Source of the DNA: Colletotrichum lupini
Taxonomy: Eukaryota; Ascomycota; Sordariomycetes; Glomerellales; Glomerellaceae
Length of the DNA stretch: 64,000 nt
Assembly (NCBI RefSeq): GCF_023278565.1
Contig: NC_064677.1
Coordinates: 7,564,001-7,628,000 of the forward strand
Reading direction: 5' to 3'
The notes beneath the pieces are model-generated. The model saw nothing but the letters and a program-made list of their open reading frames with translations, ran no database searches and was not told the origin of the DNA. The position numbers and the translations under genes were made by a program. Below, in pieces: positions 58,409 through 64,000 of the stretch (positions are counted from its first letter, which is position 1; each line of letters opens with the position of its first letter).

Positions 58409-61400
58409 TGTGGAGGTTGTTGCTGTTGTTGTTCGCCTCGGGAGCTTGGCGATGATCCGAGCTGATTGTATGGGAAAGGGGAGGACGAGAGGAAGCTTGT
58501 CGGGAGAGTTGTTGGCGAGGAAGCTTGTGAGGAAGGGAGGGGAGCAAGTGAGAAAATGAGGGCGAGACGAGGACTTTTTATCAGTCTTGGTGTCACGTCC
58601 AAGAAGGTGCAAAGGGAAAGGTAATGCTACGCAGCTGCGTCCGTGTCAGTCCGCCTGTCTGGCATGGGGGTGTGTGTGGTAGTACCGACTGATGGACTGG
58701 GGACTGAGAACTGGGGGGGAATTGGAGATACCTTACTAGGGGAGGGGGGTGTGACACCAAGACTTGGGTCTGGAATGGGGAATGAGAATGAGACGACAGG
58801 CCAGGCCGATGCGTATGGGTCAGTCAGACTCAAACAGAGCAGAGCAGGCTGCCGTGTTGTCGATGAAGACCTTACTACGCCTAGGTATGCCTATGCCTAT
58901 GTCGTATGGACGTGGTGAAGAGGAGTGTTGTGTATGTGTGAGTGTGTGTGGTGCTTCATCTCCCCATTCCGAGGGTCTGCAGGTCACAGTTCATCGAGAA
59001 CGAGTTCCCATTGGGTTAGCCCCGTTGGTTAGCCGTCCCCATATTGAAGCTCCTGCTAGCTCATGCTTAATAGGGCCGATAACTTTTGGGCAGGCGTGGA
59101 GGCCGAGGGGGAAGGGGAGGGGTGGAAGACTAAGAAGAAGCTACGGCGTACGAGGGGGGGTGGGAAGGGGACTCCCGACGAGTTGGGAAGGGGCCGCGGG
59201 GCGGGCAGGCCACGGGGAAGGAGGGAAGGACGACGGGGGTGGCAGCCAAACAGCTATGAGAAAGAGAGAGAGGCAGAGAGAGATGGGAGACCAGGAGAGG
59301 TACAAGGCACCAAGGATACATGGAAGGAACTGCTCCCCGTCCAGGTTAGCGCGCGATGTGGGAGGTACCTCCCGTCTCACACAATGGTCCTTGGGCTGGA
59401 AGGTACTTTTATTCCTTCTTTCCATTCCATTTCTTGGTTAGGTAGGTTCTTCACTCACCTGACGATAGCTACCTCAAGGTGCCATTCAGCATTGCGGTCG
59501 TACTTGCTCTTCAGGTACGAGGATGAATATGCAGAGCTCGAGGTGCATGTCACCTTAAATTGTGATCTGTTTGTTTGGGCATTCAATTTCTTGCCAATGT
59601 GGGAGCGAACATTTGGGGAAACAAGGACGCCGTGGTTGAAAAGGCCCTTCCCCAATTGCCATTGACTTTTAGGACTTCCGTCGGCTAGAGGGGAGCACCT
59701 GCCACGGCAGCCGACGAGTGACAATGAGATATGCTAGACGGGCGGGAAGGAACGAGCGACTCCCTAGCAAAAAGAATGCAAATGTAAGGTACTCAATGCT
59801 CCTGTAGCACGTAGAAAAGGTACATGAACCGAAAAGAATTGGAACTCGAGCAGAAGCATCATCATCCACTTGGTAAGAATTCAATGACTCCAGGTGGACC
59901 AAAACCATCAGATCATCAGTTCCAGGCGGATCTGGACTGAACACGGCCTCACTAGCCAGGTTCGCAGCAGGAGAGGAAAGAGTAGTTTAGCGGCCGATGC
60001 CCACTACCTTGGTGGACAGATTGACTCGTCAGTGGCGCGCGATGACCGGCAGTCCACTACAAGCACTAAAACATTTGGAAAACTGAGAGCCAGAGGGGAT
60101 GACAAGTCAAAGGGGCAAGACATTTCCCTTCCCCCAGGTAGGCTATTAGCACACACGATTATTGGAATTGGACGTGAAAATTAGCCACTGGGGAACAATA
60201 ACTGGGGGAGACCACACTGGCCCGGGGACTCCAGTCTTCAGCTGTCTGGCCCCCTGGGGACCCCCTTTCGTGCCCAACATGGAGAGCGCAGCCACCGGGT
60301 CACGGGGGTTCTTTCCCAAGCACCGAGGCCCCCCCCAAAATGCCCCAAGCAGAAAAGAGCCAAGAGGAAGAAAAAAAAAAGCTGGGGAAATGGATTTCGC
60401 CGTTGTCTCGCCGTCGCGTGGCGTTTTGCGGGGCGGGGCCCTGGAGACTTGGTCATCCTTTTTTTACTGATGAATCGACGCTAGGCTCGATCCAGACCCT
60501 TGACCGCTCCCGGCTCTGCTGTTTGTTCTGGCAGTTCAGGTCTTTTGCGCTGCGCCGGAGAAGAGCGTGGGCACGGGACACGACCCGATTTTTTTCTGTT
60601 CGTGTTCCATCCGTTTACTGCTATTTTCACCCGATGTTCGGCTCGTGTTGGAACAGGTCGATTAAAATTCGAAGAAAAAAGCATTGGGGCTCTGCTGATC
60701 TGGGTCCGGTCTCGACCCTTCGGCTCGGGCTCTCGGGTCTGACAAACAATCTGTCAACTGGAGATCAAGCAAACGGACCAGACGAACGGGTGGTCTCTGC
60801 CGCTATTTGTTGGTGGATGATTCTGAACTTCTGGTAGGCTGCAGCAAGAGATTCCAAGTCGCGACTCGGCGCGTCTGTCTTTGGTTGCAATCTCACGAGG
60901 GTGCAAGATGTCTAATTGAAGACCTACCTACCTACCTACCTGACACCCTGCACACCGAAACCGATGCGCTGGAATCCCCAAAGTCTAAACGCGGAAAGTG
61001 TCATGGAGTCGGACCGGTCGTTTCGAGGTCATTCGACGATCCTGACGAGAGTAGTTCGATATGCTTTCATCGCTTGCATCGCAACAAGCGCCGAATAGAC
61101 GAACCGCCCGCACGCAACCCCGGCTTGGAGAGGTCTTGGAATCTAGAAATGCGTGACACTTTGCCTCCCCCATGGATGGGCCATGGCCGGCGCAGGACTG
61201 CGGCGGGGGAGGGGGCCAGCTGTGCGCCAAGTCAGAACGTGCCGAGCTTGGCCCCGAGCTCATGCAGCGATAATCTGCATACCAAGGCGCGTCTCTCTCT
61301 GCAGACTCCAGAGTTTCCAGAGTTGAGGACGCCCAAGAATGTCATCGACACGGCACTACTCATCTACGCCGCAGGGAGGGGAACGCGGAAGGGAAGGAAA

Positions 61401-64000
61401 GCGGCGACGACGAACATGGGCCAGGCATGCAGTACGTATTAGTCCTAGACTCCTAGGTAGTAGACAACGGCAGACTTGATGAAATGCGCCCGTTTCTGGC
61501 CAAGCGCCCGGTGGCCGTGGTCCAGTGATGACATGCCTTCTCCTTTTCTTGCCTAGTGGTCCTGGCCAAGTCATCGTCGCCGTTTGACATGGTTTTGGTA
61601 TGAGTGTTTGACTGTATGTGGACTAATTTGGAGGTGCAGTTACCTGCTTACGTTTGATGACCTCCTGAATCTCACGATCGCTTCATGCAATTTCAGAATT
61701 TTCACCAACAAATGGCCTACAGAACAAGAGTGTCAGAGTTTTCTCCCCCTAAAACTCCCGATTATCTTCATTCGGGTTACTTTCACCCGCGTTTGGTGGG
61801 GTCCCCGAGGGGTATTCTTTATCCGACATGAACCTGTCCCGTGGGAATAAGACGCAGTGGGCCTGTCACAGCCATGGTCCAACGATTAAAAGTAAGGAAT
61901 TCCCATAATTCCATAATTCCATTGAAAAAAGGTGCCCCCGTGGAGAAGTAGACTGGAGACTTTTGGCATAGGGACTTGGGGAAAGCGCCATAGAAGCGCC
62001 GAAGAGGCAGGCAACAAGCGTTCAGCGCCGTCCTGAGGGCAGGTCCAATCCTTAGTTCTTGCCAGTTGGTGCCAGACCGTCGCTCCACAGTAATCTCCAG
62101 AGTACGTACCGGAAAAGTACCGAAGTATCTTCCCCGGCCACTTTTTTGTGGCGTTCATTGGCTCCGCCGCCTCCCTTCCTTCCCACATCTTCCCCCAGGT
62201 GTCAGGACTCAGGCCCTTCCTTTTGAGTCTTGGTCTGGTGAGCCACCGGTTCCTCCCTCCGATTCGCCCAGATGTCAATCCCAAAACATGACACACCCAG
62301 AACCCCCGGTCCCTGTTGCCCCGTCATCCTTCCGAGAAGGAAGAAAGTCTTCGTAAGGAATTGCCAATGTCTCGCCTTGACTTGCTCGCAGCCTTCCACG
62401 TCGGCGCGTCTTTCAGTCAGGCAATTGGATGATGCATCACTAATTCGTTCGCGCAGGCGGCCTGCGTCCGACTCTGGCGCGCCCTTCTCTACTACCTACC
62501 TTAGGTAGCTGTGCCTCTGCGGCAGGCCCCCGTGACTGGCGATGCTTTGCGACACGATGCGATGCGCTGAGATTGGGTGGTGAATCTGCGGCTGGACTCA
62601 GACATCACGGCAGCATTGCGGTCTCTAACTGTCAGCAATCGAGACACGAGGCGCCCGTGTGGCTTTTCTTCCCTTGCCGCTCCCTGGCCAAACATCTCCA
62701 CTGTCGTCGTTCGACGGATCATCTGGCTCAGCGCCATGTCTCTTCAGCCGCCGACATCCGCCAGGTCATTCGTTCGTTCGTGATGGGCACATGTCGGCCG
62801 GTACGCTCGCTGTACGAACAAGTAGGTATGGATTCCGATCCTAAGGGCGACCCTAGTTCAAGCCGCAACGTTGGAGCCCCAAGGGCTCTCCCGCATGCTC
62901 TCCTGCAGCCCTCCAACACGTCTCTCCCTATCCGTGGGTACCACAAGCTACATCGCCTTACGATAGAGCTCTCGACGCTTTTGTGTGAAGCTCGCTTGAC
63001 TGTTCTTGGCTCAACTAAGCCATCTTCAGGCTTCAACACCTACAATCGAACTCGCTTAGACGATTATTTGAAGCTATTCGGGCCATTCAACCTCGCCAAA
63101 ACCTACAACTACAGTAGCTTTGCTAGCTGCTGCATCTCGCTATCCGGACTGCATGAGATGGATGCAACCCCATTCAATCCATCCCATCTTCATCCCGCAT
63201 TTTCACGCCCTCCCCCAACTTCTCCCCATTCCCATCCAACTTTTTTTTCTTCCCCCAAGTTTCCCCATCATCTCTCCTCCAATCCCCGGCCCCGGCCCCA
63301 AATGGGACAATGCTCGGTGGTACTCGATGCGCTAACTACCTATAGATCTCTCTATTCGGAGTCTACTATGGTAGACACTTCGTCTTGGTGTCCAGTTTGG
63401 CCGAGTTCCTGTCCGTTGTGGATCGCCTCACATGCACTTTCAGACGCCGTCTGTCTCTCTGTCTCTCCGCCTGGAGATATCGGGGTCTCCAAGCAACCCC
63501 ATATCTCCAGCTTCACGAAGCCGGTACCCAATCACGACGTTGCTTCCGCCAGATCGCGCGCTTGCTCGTCTGATTCCGCGGGTGCTTTCGGGGCTCCGCG
63601 CTCATCATTCAATGAGCCGTACACAACAGCCGTCCTTACGAAGTCACCGCCTATAACCGAAAGAGTCACGTCGTACCACCACCCCACCCGAGTCAGCGCG
63701 CGTTGCTGTTAAGAGGGCCCAAAGTCCGAATGACCAACAAGTTTTCCATCCCCGGCGCTCCAGACTTGGGCTCCCCCCCCCCCCCCGGCGCCTGTTCGCC
63801 AGTGGGTGCCTTCCGAGCCATACCTGGTCGGCCTCCGTACCCAGGTGCTTACTTGGTCCTTATGGGTATGTTTAAACTCCCTACCAGGTAGTGTGGGTCT
63901 GACCAGGGCAAAGCAGTGACTCTCAATGGCCAAATTTCTGTTCGACGTGCACAAGAATCTCGAAAGTAATGCTGCTGATATAATCGCGAGAAGCATGGGC
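58409..64000. other. 5.6 kb region without a convincing gene
   Basis: The first kilobase is the sugar-transporter promoter, rich in GGGGA/GAGGG on the plus strand (pyrimidine-rich on the transporter strand). Beyond, composition is mixed with short tandem CCTA (about 60926-60942), ACCTACCTTAGGTAG (62490-62510) and a run of about 14 C (63773-63786). The long frame at 62573-63712 (379 codons) is Ser/Pro/His/Arg-rich, overlaps frames on all other strands and has no motif, so it is not called. A gene starting beyond 64000 is possible. Confidence 0.4.

Noticed and set aside
62573..63712. 379-codon open frame on the plus strand
   Set aside because: Biased Ser/Pro/His/Arg composition, no motif, overlapping frames on all strands; looks like a GC-skew product.

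Overview
The window is nuclear DNA of a filamentous ascomycete, most likely a Sordariomycete. The evidence is short (about 50-100 nt) introns with GTAAGT-type donors and CTAAC/CTGAC branch sites, fungal-specific families (DASH Spc19, a p24 dynactin subunit of RO-10 type, Sho1, Zn2Cys6 regulators), and two blocks of extreme AT-richness whose damage consists almost entirely of C-to-T/G-to-A transitions, the signature of repeat-induced point mutation (RIP). A plant-associated genus with AT-rich blocks (e.g. Colletotrichum-like) would fit, but that is inference.

Layout. 0-8.5 kb: a truncated leftward gene start, mitochondrial ribosomal protein S16, a vacuolar amino-acid transporter of the AVT5/6 type, and a dynactin p24 (RO-10-like) gene. 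8.51-16.09 kb: one 7.6 kb element with 77-bp terminal inverted repeats and a TA target duplication, RIP-mutated to near-total AT. 16.1-31 kb: a long gene-poor leader, then sho1 (osmosensor), DASH spc19, a tRNA-like relic, a 429-bp hAT-type MITE carrying a pol III-like unit, a DJ-1/PfpI-family gene and an NAD(P)HX epimerase. 31-38 kb: sparse, with two small secreted cysteine-containing proteins (candidate effectors) and one Cys-containing hypothetical. 38-40 kb: a disordered low-complexity protein and an arylmalonate-decarboxylase-like enzyme. 40.3-52.1 kb: an ABC-C (MRP-type) transporter whose last intron (54 nt without the insert) holds a complete 6.8 kb Ty1/copia retrotransposon, and whose NBD2 carries a RIP-type nonsense codon close to the insertion. 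52.7-55.2 kb: a divergently transcribed Zn2Cys6 transcription factor; the shared promoter has two CGG-containing inverted repeats. 56.7-58.4 kb: an MFS sugar transporter. 58.4-64 kb: no convincing gene.

How the parts relate. Housekeeping genes lie in normal-GC islands between RIP-damaged transposons. The transporter plus divergent regulator look like a small export/regulation module that has probably been inactivated in this isolate by transposon insertion and RIP spreading into the flank. The two secreted proteins sit between transposon-rich blocks, as is common for fungal effectors. All exon boundaries were worked out by hand from splice signals and reading-frame continuity; no database search was possible.
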